Source of the DNA: Paraburkholderia saeva
Lineage (GTDB): Bacteria > Pseudomonadota > Gammaproteobacteria > Burkholderiales > Burkholderiaceae
NCBI RefSeq assembly: GCF_907164555.1
Contig: NZ_CAJQZC010000006.1
Span: forward strand, 186,001-250,000
Direction of reading: 5' to 3'
Length of the DNA: 64,000 nucleotides
Below are positions 9,467-19,227 of the stretch, piece by piece. The notes below the pieces were generated by a model. It made no database searches. It saw only the letters and a program-made list of their open reading frames with translations, and was not told the DNA's origin. The position numbers were made by a program, and so were the translations under genes. Each line of letters opens with the position of its first letter. The first letter of the stretch is position 1.

Positions 9467-10399
9467 TTAGGCCGTCGCGAGCTTGAGTGCTTCGTCGAGC
9501 GATGCCGGATCGACGATCGATGCGCCGACGAGGTTACCGTCGATGCGCTTTGTCAGACCTGCCAGCACCTTGCCCGGGCCGCATTCGATGACGTGCGTGA
9601 CGCCCTGACCCGCCATTGCCTGCACGCATTCCACCCAGCGTACCGCGCCGGCGGCCTGGCGCACGAGCGCGTCCTTGATGGCGGCCGGTTCCGAAACCAC
9701 GGCGACGTCGACGTTGTTGATGACCGGAATCACCGGCACCTGCACTTCAACATTCGCGAGATACGCACGCAACTGGTCCGAAGCCGGCTTCAGGAGCGAC
9801 GAGTGGAACGGTGCCGAGACCGGCAGCGGCAGCGCGCGTTTTGCACCCTTCGCCTTCGCGACTTCGCACGCCTTTTCGACGGCCGCCTTGTGACCGGCGA
9901 TGACGACCTGCGAGGGCGCGTTGAAATTCACTGCCTCGACGACACCCGCCGACGACGCTTCGGCGCACACCGCGCGCACTGCGTCGTCATCGAGACCGAG
10001 AATCGCAGCCATGCCGCCCTGACCGACCGGCACCGCGGTCTGCATCGCCTGTGCGCGAAAACGCACGAGCGGGACAGCATCGCGGAATGCGAGCGCGCCC
10101 GACGCCACCAGCGCCGTGTATTCGCCGAGGCTATGCCCGGCGACGATTGCCGGCGCCGAGCCGCCGGCCGTCTGCCACGCACGATAGATCGCATAGGCGG
10201 CGGTCAGCATGACAGGCTGGGTATTGGCGGTGAGATTCAGATCGTCGGCCGGGCCTTCGGCGATCAGCTTGCCGAGATCCTGACCGAGCGCGTCGGAGGC
10301 TTCCTGGACCGTCTCGCGCACAATGGCGTGATCGGCAAACGCGTTGAGCATGCCAACCGACTGCGAGCCTTGACCAGGAAAAACGAACGCAAATTTCAT
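9467..10399 (-). CDS. fabD: Malonyl-CoA:ACP transacylase
   Basis: Transfers malonyl groups from CoA to ACP to supply the elongation steps. From ATG 10399 (ribosome site TGAGGAAG) the protein has 310 residues and begins MKFAFVFPGQGSQSVGM. The nucleophile Ser lies in GHSLGEY near residue 92. The catalytic His is in PVSAPFHSSLL near 200. An upstream in-frame ATG at 10501 would add 34 residues unlike the family and is not chosen. It lies between fabH and fabG. Confidence 0.97.
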   Translation of the reverse strand: MKFAFVFPGQGSQSVGMLNAFADHAIVRETVQEASDALGQDLGKLIAEGPADDLNLTANTQPVMLTAAYAIYRAWQTAGGSAPAIVAGHSLGEYTALVASGALAFRDAVPLVRFRAQAMQTAVPVGQGGMAAILGLDDDAVRAVCAEASSAGVVEAVNFNAPSQVVIAGHKAAVEKACEVAKAKGAKRALPLPVSAPFHSSLLKPASDQLRAYLANVEVQVPVIPVINNVDVAVVSEPAAIKDALVRQAAGAVRWVECVQAMAGQGVTHVIECGPGKVLAGLTKRIDGNLVGASIVDPASLDEALKLATA

Positions 10400-10510
10400 A
10401 TCTTCCTCAAATTCGGTGAGAAGTGGCGCCGCACACGCGCGACATCGCCACGAGACGGCGCGGCCGGCAGCGCGATACGACACAGGCCGCGCTGGCCGCA
10501 AACCCGTCGA

Positions 10511-11500
10511 TCAATAGCGGATGACCGATGCGCCCCACGTAAAGCCGCCGCCCACGCCTTCGATCAGCACGTTCTGACCGCGCTTGATGCGCCCGTCGCG
10601 CACCGCGACGTCAAACGCGAGCGGGATCGATGCAGCCGACGTGTTGCCGTGCTCACCGACCGTGACGACCATCCGCTCCTGCGGAAGGCCGAGCTTGCGA
10701 CACGTGCTTTGCATGATGCGGATGTTGGCTTGATGCGGGATCAGCCAGTCGATCTGTTCAGGCGCGAGGTTGGCCTTCGCGAGCGCTTCGACTGCGACCT
10801 TCTCCAGCACATTCACGGCCAGCTTGAACACGGCCTGACCGTCCATGTGCAGGAACGCGCTGCCGGCCACCACGCCGCCGTTCACGTTACCCGGCGTGCA
10901 CAGGATGTTCGAATGGCTGCCGTCCGCATGCAGCGCGCTCGCCAGCACGCCCGGCTCTTCCGATGCCTGCAGGATGACCGCACCGGCACCGTCGCCAAAC
11001 AGCACGCACGTGGTCCGGTCGTTGAAATCGAGAATGCGCGAGAACGTCTCGGCGCCGATCACGAGCGCCGTACGGTGCTGCCCGCTGCGAATGAAGCTGT
11101 CGGCTGTAGCAACCGCATACGCGAAGCCGGAACACACAGCCTGCACATCGAACGCCGCGCCGTTGTTCCTGATACCGAGCTTGTTCTGCAACAGACACGC
11201 CGTGCTCGGGAAAACGAAATCCGGCGTAGACGTAGCGACAATGATGAGATCGATGGACTGCGGGTCGATGTCGGCCGCTTCGATCGCGCGTTGCGAAGCG
11301 ATCAGTGCGAGATCGCTCGTGGTGACATCAGGTTCCGCGAAATGGCGGGCGTGAATGCCCGTGCGCGCGACGATCCACTCGTCGCTCGTCTCGACACCCT
11401 GCTTCGCGAGACGTTCAGCCAGATCCTGATTCGTGACGCGTCCGGGCGGCAGATAGCTGCCGGTGCCCAGCACGCGGGAATAAATAGTCGATTGAGCCAT
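10511..11500 (-). CDS. fabH: 3-oxoacyl-[acyl-carrier-protein] synthase III
   Basis: Starts fatty acid synthesis by condensing acetyl-CoA with malonyl-ACP. It has 329 residues. The active-site Cys is in [11 protein letters not shown] near residue 123, the His in [12 protein letters not shown] near 255 and the Asn in [10 protein letters not shown] near 285. It ends [13 protein letters not shown], as usual. Its ATG overlaps the plsX stop by one base (TAATG), which points to coupled translation. Confidence 0.97.
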   Translation of the reverse strand: MAQSTIYSRVLGTGSYLPPGRVTNQDLAERLAKQGVETSDEWIVARTGIHARHFAEPDVTTSDLALIASQRAIEAADIDPQSIDLIIVATSTPDFVFPSTACLLQNKLGIRNNGAAFDVQAVCSGFAYAVATADSFIRSGQHRTALVIGAETFSRILDFNDRTTCVLFGDGAGAVILQASEEPGVLASALHADGSHSNILCTPGNVNGGVVAGSAFLHMDGQAVFKLAVNVLEKVAVEALAKANLAPEQIDWLIPHQANIRIMQSTCRKLGLPQERMVVTVGEHGNTSAASIPLAFDVAVRDGRIKRGQNVLIEGVGGGFTWGASVIRY

Positions 11501-12630
11501 TATGCCTTCGAGGATTGCGCAGCAAAGGGATCGGCTGGCTGGCCCGCGATCGGGCCGACCTGATTCGCACCGCCCGTCTCCGGGTTCACCCCGGGGGCTG
11601 CCCCACGTGCTGCCTGTTCGAGAGGACCCGCATTCTCTTCCATCGCGGATGCAAGGCGTTCGAGCACGCCATTTTTGACGGCATCATACCCGCGTTTGAT
11701 CGCCCACTCAAACGCGTAGGCATCGGCCGAACCATGGCTTTTGATCACGAGACTTCGCAATCCTAGCAGGGCAGCGCCGTTGTATTGCCGATGATCGACA
11801 CGCTTCTTGAAACGCATCAATACCGGCAACGCGAGAACGGCCATCAGCTTCGTGAGCCATGAGCGGCCAAACTCTTCCTTGATGATATCGGAAAGCATCT
11901 GCGCGAGCCCTTCCGACGTCTTCAGCGCGACATTGCCGACGAAGCCATCGCATACGATGACGTCGACGGTACCTTTATAGATATCGTCGCCTTCGACATT
12001 GCCGCGGAAGTTGAGCGTGCTTGCGCGCAGCAGTTCGCCGGCGCGCTTGATCGTCTCGTTGCCCTTGATGACTTCTTCGCCGATATTGAGGAGGCCGATG
12101 GTAGGCCGCTCCTTGCCTTCGAGCGCGGACACGAGCGCATGCCCCATCTCGGCGAACTGCAGCAGATGCTGCGGCTCGCAGTCGACGTTGGCGCCGAGGT
12201 CCAGCATCATCGTATAGCCGGTGCGGTTCGGCAGGGCGAACGCAATCGCCGGGCGTTCAATGCCCGGGAGCGTCTTCAGCACGTAACGGGAAACCGCCAT
12301 CAGCGCGCCTGTATTGCCGGCGGAGATGAATGCCTGCGCTTCGCCTTCCTTGACCCGGTTCAGCGCAACGCGCATCGACGAGTCTTTCTTCTTGCGCAGG
12401 GCGACTTCGACCGGATCGTCCATGGCGACGATCTCGGTGGCCGCGACGACCGTCAGTGCCGGTTCGTCCGCCGCCTTCAACTTCTTCAGCTGGACCCGGA
12501 TCGCGGTTTCGATGCCGACAAGCATCAGTTGCGCGTCCGGATGCGAACGAACGAAGTTCACAGCCGCGGGAACGGTCACGGACGGGCCGTGGTCGCCTCC
12601 CATGCAATCGATCGTGAGCTTTACAGTCAT
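11500..12630 (-). CDS. plsX: Phosphate acyltransferase PlsX
   Basis: Converts acyl-ACP to acyl-phosphate, the donor used by PlsY in phospholipid synthesis. It has 376 residues and begins [21 protein letters not shown], typical of the family. Other landmarks are [10 protein letters not shown] and [13 protein letters not shown]. The C-terminus extends past the conserved domain as an Ala/Pro-rich tail of about 25 residues. It precedes fabH with a one-base overlap. A hairpin with A and T runs lies between rpmF and plsX. Confidence 0.97.
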   Translation of the reverse strand: MTVKLTIDCMGGDHGPSVTVPAAVNFVRSHPDAQLMLVGIETAIRVQLKKLKAADEPALTVVAATEIVAMDDPVEVALRKKKDSSMRVALNRVKEGEAQAFISAGNTGALMAVSRYVLKTLPGIERPAIAFALPNRTGYTMMLDLGANVDCEPQHLLQFAEMGHALVSALEGKERPTIGLLNIGEEVIKGNETIKRAGELLRASTLNFRGNVEGDDIYKGTVDVIVCDGFVGNVALKTSEGLAQMLSDIIKEEFGRSWLTKLMAVLALPVLMRFKKRVDHRQYNGAALLGLRSLVIKSHGSADAYAFEWAIKRGYDAVKNGVLERLASAMEENAGPLEQAARGAAPGVNPETGGANQVGPIAGQPADPFAAQSSKA

Positions 12631-12653
12631 GGAATGCGACGAATTTCAGGCAC

Positions 12654-12683
12654 AAAAAAGCGGCAGTTGAATGCCGCCTTTTT
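12654..12683. terminator. Hairpin with A/T runs between rpmF and plsX
   Basis: A 6-base-pair stem (GCGGCA 12660-12665 with TGCCGC 12672-12677) has six A residues on the left and a T run on the right, so it could act on either strand. On the minus strand it lies just after rpmF and before plsX, where it may set the ratio of ribosomal protein to lipid enzyme messages. Confidence 0.6.
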
Positions 12684-12768
12684 GTCGAGCCGGGAAAATG
12701 TCAAGCGAGCTGATCGCCACGCGACACGTCATTGAACGCAACGCGGTGAAGCGACGAGTCGGGAACGA

Positions 12769-12948
12769 TTAGTCGTTCTTCGTCTTGACGACTTTCTTGC
12801 CGCGATAATAGCCGTTCGGGCTAATGTGGTGACGCAGATGCACTTCACCCGTGCTCGGTTCGACAGCCAGCGGTGCTGCGCCGAGGAAATCGTGCGAGCG
12901 GTGCATGCCGCGCTTCGACGGCGACTTCTTGTTTTGTTGAACTGCCAT
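12769..12948 (-). CDS. rpmF: 50S ribosomal protein L32
   Basis: Small basic protein of the large ribosomal subunit, 59 residues, beginning [20 protein letters not shown]. It contains no Cys, so it is the zinc-free form of L32. It lies between the DUF177 gene and plsX, the conserved yceD-rpmF-plsX order of many proteobacteria. A longer in-frame reading from 13182 is rejected because L32 starts at this MAVQQN. Confidence 0.97.
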   Translation of the reverse strand: MAVQQNKKSPSKRGMHRSHDFLGAAPLAVEPSTGEVHLRHHISPNGYYRGKKVVKTKND

Positions 12949-13054
12949 GATAACTCCTAAAAATTTTCCGAATTCTAACACAGCCCGACAGCGCAATCGC
13001 CACTGGCCGACTGGCCAGATACGCCGAATTACCGTCGCGCTCCCATGCAACTGT

Positions 13055-13708
13055 TCAGTGCTTTTCGCCGCCCGGGCCGCCCTGCTTGAGCCCTTTGAGC
13101 GCCGCAAATGGATTCGGCCGCGCGGGTTCGCCACCCTCACCAGCTTCGCCCGGCGCCGCTTCTTCGCCCTCGCCTTCCGCACCGCTTACGCCCGAGACGA
13201 GACTTTCGTGAACCTCGGGGCAAACATCGTGCTTCGGCACCAGTGGCAGCGAAAGCAGCAATTCCTCTTCGATCAACTCGACGAGATCGAACTGGCGTGA
13301 GCCCACGATCACCTCGACTTCATCCTCATCCAGCGGAAATTCTTCCGCTTCTTCCTCAGTGTTGACTATCCGGTATATCGCGTCGACGTTAAACGTCTGA
13401 TCATACGGAGCCAGACAACGCTGACACAAAAGCCAGGCCGAACCGTGAAGCGCGAGCCGCAGATACGGCTGCGGGCCCTCGGTGCCGTCATCCTGCAATT
13501 CAGGCTGGGTCGACCCTTCAGCCTGCCAGGTGAACGCGGTATCGCGGTCTGGCGCCTCGGCCGGGACTTCGTTTAACATGCGCGACAGTTGCGACACGCG
13601 CACCACGCCCGCCGCCTGCCGGCCACTTCGAGCAAATTCGAACAGATCGAGTTCGCGAGGGTCGAGAATGGCAGCAGGACCAGCAGGTTTGCCAGGATGT
13701 TCAGTCAT
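13055..13708 (-). CDS. yceD: DUF177 (YceD) protein, large-subunit rRNA accumulation
   Basis: The YceD/DUF177 family is linked to 23S rRNA processing or accumulation. The 217-residue product has the family pattern of a C-x-x-C pair ([13 protein letters not shown]) and a later acidic region ([16 protein letters not shown]). The conserved [20 protein letters not shown] with its third Cys follows, then an acidic, Gly-rich tail. The start at ATG 13708 is chosen because AGGAG lies six bases upstream; the 51 residues before it look non-coding. It sits directly upstream of rpmF, the standard context. Confidence 0.9.
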   Translation of the reverse strand: MTEHPGKPAGPAAILDPRELDLFEFARSGRQAAGVVRVSQLSRMLNEVPAEAPDRDTAFTWQAEGSTQPELQDDGTEGPQPYLRLALHGSAWLLCQRCLAPYDQTFNVDAIYRIVNTEEEAEEFPLDEDEVEVIVGSRQFDLVELIEEELLLSLPLVPKHDVCPEVHESLVSGVSGAEGEGEEAAPGEAGEGGEPARPNPFAALKGLKQGGPGGEKH

Positions 13709-13917
13709 GTGCGCTCCTGCGTCGGCGGGCTTTCGACCGGGAAGATCCGGCATGTCGTGCAGCGCGAACCCATGCAATACCAGGCAATAAGGTGCGCGCG
13801 CAAATAACATACCGATGAAAAGCCCGAAATCATATCCGTTTTGTCTTTTCGAGTCAAACACTTAAGTCCGCATCCGAAAACCGGTTTGCGGCCCGCCTTT
13901 CCAGCCTTCGGTCGACC

Positions 13918-14538
13918 ATGCCAGATTCCCCGGATCACCCGCCCCGCCTGATTCTCGCCTCCAGTTCGCGCTATCGCCGCGAGCTGCTCGAGCGTCTGCG
14001 GATTCCGTTCGACGTCGTCGTGCCGGATATCGACGAGACTCCGCTCGCGGGCGAAAGCCCCGAAACCACCGCCCTGCGGCTCGCCGAAGCCAAGGCTCGC
14101 GCCGTCGCCGGCTCCGGGGCGGGGGCCGCGGCGCGTACGCTTGTCATCGGTTCCGATCAGGTCGCCACTTACGATGGCCTGCAGATCGGCAAGCCGGGCA
14201 CGCACGCAAAAGCGCTCGCGCAACTGCAGGCCATGCGCGGTCGCGACGTGCTGTTTCATAGCGCGCTTTGCCTCTTCGACAGCGGATCGGGCACAGCCCA
14301 GGCCGTCGATGTCGTCACGCGCGTGCGCTTTCGCAACCTGCCGGACACCGACCTCGAGGCGTATCTGCTTGCAGAGACCCCCTACGACGTCGCGGGCAGC
14401 GCAAAATCGGAAGGCCTCGGCATTGCGCTTCTTGAAGCAATCGATTCAGACGACCCCACCGCGCTGATCGGCCTGCCGCTGATCGCGCTCACCGGCATGC
14501 TGCTGGCGGCCGGCTACCCACTTTTTGGCACACGATGA
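13918..14538 (+). CDS. Maf-like nucleotide pyrophosphatase (YceF type)
   Basis: Maf proteins hydrolyse modified or canonical nucleoside triphosphates; the YceF subgroup prefers 7-methyl-GTP. The 206-residue product has the N-terminal SSSRYRRELLERLRIPF motif, the acidic DIDETPLAGES segment, and GSDQVATYDG with the catalytic Asp. It is divergent from yceD, next to which yceF lies in E. coli, so the YceF subtype is likely. Its stop overlaps the next start by four bases (ATGA). Subfamily assignment is inferred from context and general similarity. Confidence 0.88.
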   Translation: MPDSPDHPPRLILASSSRYRRELLERLRIPFDVVVPDIDETPLAGESPETTALRLAEAKARAVAGSGAGAAARTLVIGSDQVATYDGLQIGKPGTHAKALAQLQAMRGRDVLFHSALCLFDSGSGTAQAVDVVTRVRFRNLPDTDLEAYLLAETPYDVAGSAKSEGLGIALLEAIDSDDPTALIGLPLIALTGMLLAAGYPLFGTR

Positions 14539-15254
14539 GCGGCGTTCTCTACCTGATTCCCAACACACTCGGCGAAGGCGACGCGGATGCGCTCGCCGCC
14601 GTCCTGCCCGCGCCGGTCCGGGCGCAGGCCGCGGCGCTGCACTATTACATCGGCGAAAACGCCAAGACGACGCGGGCGTTCCTGAAGAAGATCGGCACCG
14701 AACGACCGATCCAGGAAATCGAGATTCGGGAACTCAACGTAAACACGCCGCCCGGCGAAGTCGAAAAGCTGCTTGCGCCCATCCTCGCTGGCACGGATGC
14801 CGGACTGGTTTCGGAAGCCGGTTGTCCGGCAGTTGCCGATCCGGGCGCACTGCTTGTACGGCGCGCCCATGAGCGCGGCGTCAAGGTCGTGCCGTTCGTC
14901 GGGCCAAGCTCGATCCTGCTGGCCTTGATGGCGTCGGGGTTGAACGGCCAGAGCTTCGCGTTTCACGGCTATCTGCCGGTCGACGCAGCCGAGCGCGCGA
15001 AGCGCCTGCGCGAGCTTGAACAGCAGTCGCGCAAAGCGAAACAGACCCAGATTTTCATCGAGACGCCGTACCGTAACCGCGCGTTGCTGGATACGCTGAT
15101 CGCGACCTGCGCGCCGTCGACCCTCGTCTGCGTCGCGGTCGATCTGACGCTGCCGGAAGAAACCATCGCAAGTCGCTCGGTAGCGGACTGGAAGAAGGCG
15201 TCAGCCCTCGACCTGCACAAGCGGCCGGCGATTTTCCTGCTGCTGGCGGTTTAG
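14535..15254 (+). CDS. Tetrapyrrole-methylase-fold SAM methyltransferase, RsmI-like
   Basis: A 239-residue member of the tetrapyrrole methylase fold, as in RsmI (16S rRNA C1402 2'-O-methyltransferase). Visible landmarks are LYLIPNTLGEGD at the start, GLVSEAGCPAVADPG (RsmI has SDAGTP at this place) near residue 95, VVPFVGPSSILLALMASGL and the ETPYRN motif near 176. It is shorter than E. coli RsmI (about 286 residues) and its motifs differ, so the target may not be C1402. It overlaps maf by four bases, so the two are translationally coupled. Confidence 0.8.
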   Translation: MSGVLYLIPNTLGEGDADALAAVLPAPVRAQAAALHYYIGENAKTTRAFLKKIGTERPIQEIEIRELNVNTPPGEVEKLLAPILAGTDAGLVSEAGCPAVADPGALLVRRAHERGVKVVPFVGPSSILLALMASGLNGQSFAFHGYLPVDAAERAKRLRELEQQSRKAKQTQIFIETPYRNRALLDTLIATCAPSTLVCVAVDLTLPEETIASRSVADWKKASALDLHKRPAIFLLLAV

Positions 15255-15289
15255 GCAAGAGGTCAAAGCGGCCAATGGTGCCGCTCAGT

Positions 15290-15317
15290 CCAGCCCGGCA
15301 TGACTACCGCGGGCTGG
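15290..15317. terminator. Hairpin between convergent genes
   Basis: CCAGCCCG (15290-15297) pairs with CGGGCTGG (15310-15317) around a 12-base loop, between the convergent methyltransferase and sppA genes. There is no T run, so its terminator role is tentative. Confidence 0.35.
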
Positions 15318-15382
15318 ACCCGAACTGTCACGCCGCATCAAGGCACTGCGTTGCCGCGTCAATCCCCAGCGGCCGCGTGGCG

Positions 15383-16384
15383 TTAGCGCAGGTTGAACTT
15401 GCCGCCGGCGATCATCGCGTGCACGCCTGCCGCGCCCACTGCCGCACCGAATTTCTTCGCGACGCGGTCGGTGATGCTTTCCTTCACTGTGTAGTCGACG
15501 ATATCGGGCGCCTTGATCACTTCGCGGGCGACGTAATCAGTGTCGCCCAGTGCGTCCGCGAGGCCCAGATCGATACTCTGCTGGCCGGTCCAGAAGAGAC
15601 CTGAGAAGATCTCCGGCGTCTCATGCAGCCGCTTGCCGCGGCCCTGACGCACGGCATCGATGAACTGCGCGTGGATCTGGTCGAGCATCTGTTGCGCATG
15701 CGCGTCCATCTTCGGCGTTTCCGGTGAGAACGGATCGAAGAAGCCCTTGTTCTCGCCCGACGTATGCAGGCGGCGCTGCACGCCGAGCTTGTCCATCAGG
15801 CCTGTGAAGCCGAAACCGTCCATCAGCACGCCGATCGAACCGACGATGCTCGCCTTGTCGACATAGATCTTGTCGGCCGCAGCGGCGACATAATAGCCGC
15901 CCGAAGCGCACATGTCGTCGACCACGACGTAAAGCGGAATCGACGGATATTTGCCCCGCAGACGCCGGATCTCGCGATTGATGATGCCAGCCTGCACCGG
16001 ACTGCCACCCGGGCTGTCGATGCGCAGGATCACACCGGCGGTGCCGTCGTCGTCGAACGCACTGTCGAGCGCGCTATTGATGTCGTCCGCGTTGGCGTTC
16101 GTATCCGACGCGATCTCGCCGTCCAGCGTGACGAGCGCTGTGTGGCGGCCGGTTGTCGTCACGTGCTCGCCGCTGAAGTCGAACGCGCCCCATGCCAGCA
16201 GCGCGAGGACACCCAGAAACACGAAGCGGAAAAAGATCTTCCAGCGCCGGGCCGCGCGTTGCTCGGTGATTGCGGCGAGCGCGATGCGTTCGAGCGCCGC
16301 GCGCTCCCAGCCCGACTCCGATTCAGGCAGACGGCGGTTCGAACCGGTGGGTTCGATGGGATCAGGATTTTGATTGTCGGCCAT
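15383..16384 (-). CDS. sppA: S49 family signal peptide peptidase (SppA type)
   Basis: Membrane-bound serine protease that digests remnant signal peptides. The 333-residue product is the short, single-domain form. It has one membrane helix near residues 48-66 (IFFRFVFLGVLALLAWGAF), then the protease domain with RIDSPGGSPVQAG, the nucleophile Ser in CASGGYYVAAAADKIYVD, and ASIVGSIGV. The catalytic Lys should lie downstream, in the FSPETPKM region. It is convergent with the methyltransferase and upstream of no gene on its strand within 100 bases. Confidence 0.93.
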   Translation of the reverse strand: MADNQNPDPIEPTGSNRRLPESESGWERAALERIALAAITEQRAARRWKIFFRFVFLGVLALLAWGAFDFSGEHVTTTGRHTALVTLDGEIASDTNANADDINSALDSAFDDDGTAGVILRIDSPGGSPVQAGIINREIRRLRGKYPSIPLYVVVDDMCASGGYYVAAAADKIYVDKASIVGSIGVLMDGFGFTGLMDKLGVQRRLHTSGENKGFFDPFSPETPKMDAHAQQMLDQIHAQFIDAVRQGRGKRLHETPEIFSGLFWTGQQSIDLGLADALGDTDYVAREVIKAPDIVDYTVKESITDRVAKKFGAAVGAAGVHAMIAGGKFNLR

Positions 16385-16402
16385 GCGTCGGAGAATGAAG
16401 AA

Positions 16403-16795
16403 TCAAGGGGTGACCGGACACAGTTCCTCGTCCGGAAGCCAGAACACGGCGCGGCCTTCAGGCGTATCGCGCTCGTCGACCTCGACGGGACGCAGCCTCC
16501 CGCCACGGCACGGACCGCCGACGCAGCGACCGGTATCCGGCGCATAAATCGCGCCGTGCGTAGCGCACATCAAGTATAAACCCGACGATTCGAAGAACTG
16601 GCCTTCCGACCAGTCGAGCTCCATCGGCACGTGCGCGCAGCGATTCAGGTATCCATACGCGCGGCCATCGTAGCGGACGAAAAAGACAACCGCCTCGCCG
16701 CCGCCATACGTCGCGGCATGGCGCACGCCGGCGCCGCCGTCCACGAGATCACTGGAAGCGCAGATGCGGACCGCTTCGTGCGTCGCGTCGCTCAT
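16403..16795 (-). CDS. Rieske 2Fe-2S domain protein
   Basis: A 130-residue ferredoxin-like Rieske protein. It shows the cluster ligands C-x-H (CAHVPM) and C-x-x-H (CATHGA), separated by about 20 residues, as in small Rieske ferredoxins of dioxygenases and nitrite reductase NirD-like proteins. No oxygenase partner is encoded nearby. It overlaps the HAD phosphatase stop/start by four bases and lies 18 bases before sppA, so the three probably form one transcript. Its electron partner is unknown. Confidence 0.9.
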   Translation of the reverse strand: MSDATHEAVRICASSDLVDGGAGVRHAATYGGGEAVVFFVRYDGRAYGYLNRCAHVPMELDWSEGQFFESSGLYLMCATHGAIYAPDTGRCVGGPCRGGRLRPVEVDERDTPEGRAVFWLPDEELCPVTP

Positions 16796-17451
16796 GCGTT
16801 CTCACGCAGCCACGACGACAGCGAGCCCACGCTGTCCGCGACGAATTTCGGCGTCAGCGCCGTCAGCGAAGTGGCCGGATGCGCGCCGTAGCCCACGCCG
16901 ACGCCCGCCACGCCCGCATTGATCGCCATCTGCAGATCGTGCGTCGTATCGCCGATCATCACCGTGCGCACCGGATCCTGCCCCAGTTCGCGGGTGAGTT
17001 CGTGGAGCATCGCGGGATGGGGTTTCGAGAACGTTTCGTCGGCGCAGCGCGTGCCGTCGAAGAGGCTCGTCAGGCGGCTCTGGTCGAGCGCGCGGTTCAG
17101 CCCCACGCGGCTCTTGCCGGTCGCGACGGCCAGCAGATAACCCGTATCGCGCAGTTCCTGAAGCATCTCGCGCACACCCGCGAAAAGCTCGGTCGTCTGA
17201 TCCTTGACCAGATAGTGGAAGCGATAGCGCTCGGCAAGCCGCGGATAGTCGGCCGGATCGAGCGTCGGTGCGGCGATCTGAAGCGCGTCGCGCAGGCCGA
17301 GACCGATCACGAAGCTCGCTGCCTCGTCGGCGGGCACGGGCAGGCCGAGGTCGCGACACGCGGCCTGGATGCTGCGCGTGATGTGCACGGTCGAATCCAT
17401 CAACGTGCCGTCCCAGTCGAATACGATCAGGTCAAATTGCTCTCGGGCCAT
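16792..17451 (-). CDS. HAD-IA family hydrolase (phosphoglycolate phosphatase-like)
   Basis: Haloacid dehalogenase-fold phosphatase of 219 residues. Motif I is VFDWDGTLMDST (catalytic Asp at about 11 and 13), motif II is in VATGKSR, the motif III Lys is in FSKPHPAML, and motif IV is MIGDTTHDLQMA. The alpha-helical cap lies between motifs I and II, as in Gph/pyrophosphatase PpaX types. In Burkholderiaceae this gene commonly follows rluC. It overlaps the end of rluC by 20 bases. Confidence 0.9.
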   Translation of the reverse strand: MAREQFDLIVFDWDGTLMDSTVHITRSIQAACRDLGLPVPADEAASFVIGLGLRDALQIAAPTLDPADYPRLAERYRFHYLVKDQTTELFAGVREMLQELRDTGYLLAVATGKSRVGLNRALDQSRLTSLFDGTRCADETFSKPHPAMLHELTRELGQDPVRTVMIGDTTHDLQMAINAGVAGVGVGYGAHPATSLTALTPKFVADSVGSLSSWLRENA

Positions 17452-18481
17452 GCGGGTTCGTCTCGTGTTGGGGTTGATCTCGTAATGCGGTGAGCTGGTC
17501 GACGAAGCGCCGGCATTCTGCCGGCAGCGGCGCGTCGAACTGAAGGACGTCGCCGGTGGCCGGATGCTGCAGTTTCAGCCGGTAAGCGTGCAGGAACATG
17601 CGTTTTAACCCCGGATTCGCATTCGCGCGCGCCAGCGCCTTGTTCAGCGCGAAGTCGCCGTATTTTGCGTCACCGACGATCGGCAGCTCCAGATGCTGCA
17701 GATGAACGCGAATCTGGTGGGTGCGTCCCGTTTTCAGCTCCGCCTCAAGCAGCGCGTATGAAGGCCAGCAGTCAATCAGGTTGAACACGGTGTGCGACGG
17801 GAGCCCGTCCGGCTGCACCCGCACGCGCCGCTCGCCTTCGGGGGTCAGATACTTGTGCAGCGGCTCTTTCACCGCCCGCCGACGGCCCCAGTCGCTCGCC
17901 CAGTCGCCATGGACGCACGCATAGTAACGCTTGTCCATCTGGTTCTCGCGGATCTGTTCGTGCAGATTGACCAATGCCGCCCTTTTTTTGGCCAGCATCA
18001 GCACGCCAGATGTCTCGCGATCGAGCCGATGCACCAGTTCGAGGAATTTTGCCTGCGGACGCGCCTGACGCATCTGCTCGATCACGCCGAACGCCACGCC
18101 GCTGCCGCCGTGCACGGCAACGCCGGCGGGCTTGTCGATCACGAGCATGTGATCGTCTTCGAAGAGGATCTTGAAGTCGACCGCAGGCATCGGCACGTGC
18201 GCGGCGGCTTCCGTGCCCTGCGCGATCCGGATGGGTGGCACGCGGACCAGATCGCCCAGTTGCAGGCGATATTGCGCGTCGACCCGACCCTTGTTTACAC
18301 GCACTTCACCGCTGCGCAGGATCCGGTAGACATGGCTTTTCGGCACGCCCTTGCAGACGCGTAACAGGAAGTTATCGATACGCTGTCCGGCCGCGCCGTC
18401 GTCGATCTCGATCATCGAGACCTGGTCGCTTGCGACCGCGCTATTGAGCGATTTCTGGGATATTTTGCCTAACTCTTTCAT
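17432..18481 (-). CDS. rluC: 23S rRNA pseudouridine synthase RluC
   Basis: Modifies uridines 955, 2504 and 2580 of 23S rRNA in E. coli. The 349-residue product has an N-terminal S4 RNA-binding domain (RIDNFLLRVCKGVPKSHVYRIL, residues about 30-90). The pseudouridine synthase catalytic motif HRLDRETSGVL follows near residue 150, then GRTHQIRVHL near 270. It is divergent from rne across a 746-base gap, the same rne-rluC arrangement as in E. coli. Upstream ATG 18535 is possible but adds unconserved residues. Confidence 0.95.
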   Translation of the reverse strand: MKELGKISQKSLNSAVASDQVSMIEIDDGAAGQRIDNFLLRVCKGVPKSHVYRILRSGEVRVNKGRVDAQYRLQLGDLVRVPPIRIAQGTEAAAHVPMPAVDFKILFEDDHMLVIDKPAGVAVHGGSGVAFGVIEQMRQARPQAKFLELVHRLDRETSGVLMLAKKRAALVNLHEQIRENQMDKRYYACVHGDWASDWGRRRAVKEPLHKYLTPEGERRVRVQPDGLPSHTVFNLIDCWPSYALLEAELKTGRTHQIRVHLQHLELPIVGDAKYGDFALNKALARANANPGLKRMFLHAYRLKLQHPATGDVLQFDAPLPAECRRFVDQLTALRDQPQHETNPHGPRAI

Positions 18482-19227
18482 TATGAATATAATTTGCCCA
18501 GCAGTCTGCAAGGCCGGCGCATTGGACCGGTGCATTTAACTGGTGTATCACACCGGAATGCGGGCGGATTGCGCAGGTGCAAGCGATAAACCGTTATTTT
18601 ACTTGCGCCGGGGTCTGGCTGCTCACCCTGAAAATGAGATGCAGCGAGTTGCACGCACGGAACCCGCACCCGGCAGGGACGGCGCCCACAGGCGCGTTCG
18701 GTCATGGTCGGTTCCGACGGTAACGGAATGTTGGCAAAAAAGAATTTATCCGGTGAGCGTAGGTCGCGGGCAGTCTGATGGCCCCGCGTGATGCTCCTGG
18801 TTGCGAATATACGGCGTGCGCCCGAGCGCGTCCCGCAGATAGTGCGGGACATGGCGACGTCAAAATGAGGCGAGACACCCCGAGTGGGAAGTCGGGCGTT
18901 TTGAGCAAGCTTCCCGCTGCGGCATGGCCGCAGCCTTCGTCCGGATGGTCCTGCGCACAGCTGGCGCGCCGGAAGGACACATGAAGGCGATGCAGGTCGG
19001 ACTGCCAGAACCCGCGGCGTGTCGTGCCGTTATTTGAAGCCGTATTCGCGTGTGCCCAGCGGCACCGTGTCCGTATGCCGGACCGGCCCCGTATCTGGCA
19101 ATTCTCCCACCATCGTTCCCGCTCCAGCGTGCTTGTGAAAACACAATAAGGCGCGGCATGCCGCTGTCCTCGACGTACCGGCTGACAACCGGCACGCGGG
19201 CAGGCAGAGCCGCTCTGGAGCCGTTCA
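18482..19227 (+). promoter_or_regulatory. Long rluC-rne intergenic region, probable rne leader
   Basis: About 745 bases lie between the divergent rluC and rne genes. I see no convincing gene here. In other proteobacteria rne has a long 5' leader through which RNase E feeds back on its own message, so the region probably holds both promoters and an rne leader. I could not identify a definite hairpin matching the E. coli hp2 element. Confidence 0.5.

Noticed and set aside
13055..13861. Long N-terminal extension of the DUF177 protein
   Set aside because: AGGAG lies six bases before ATG 13708, and the family begins near that point.
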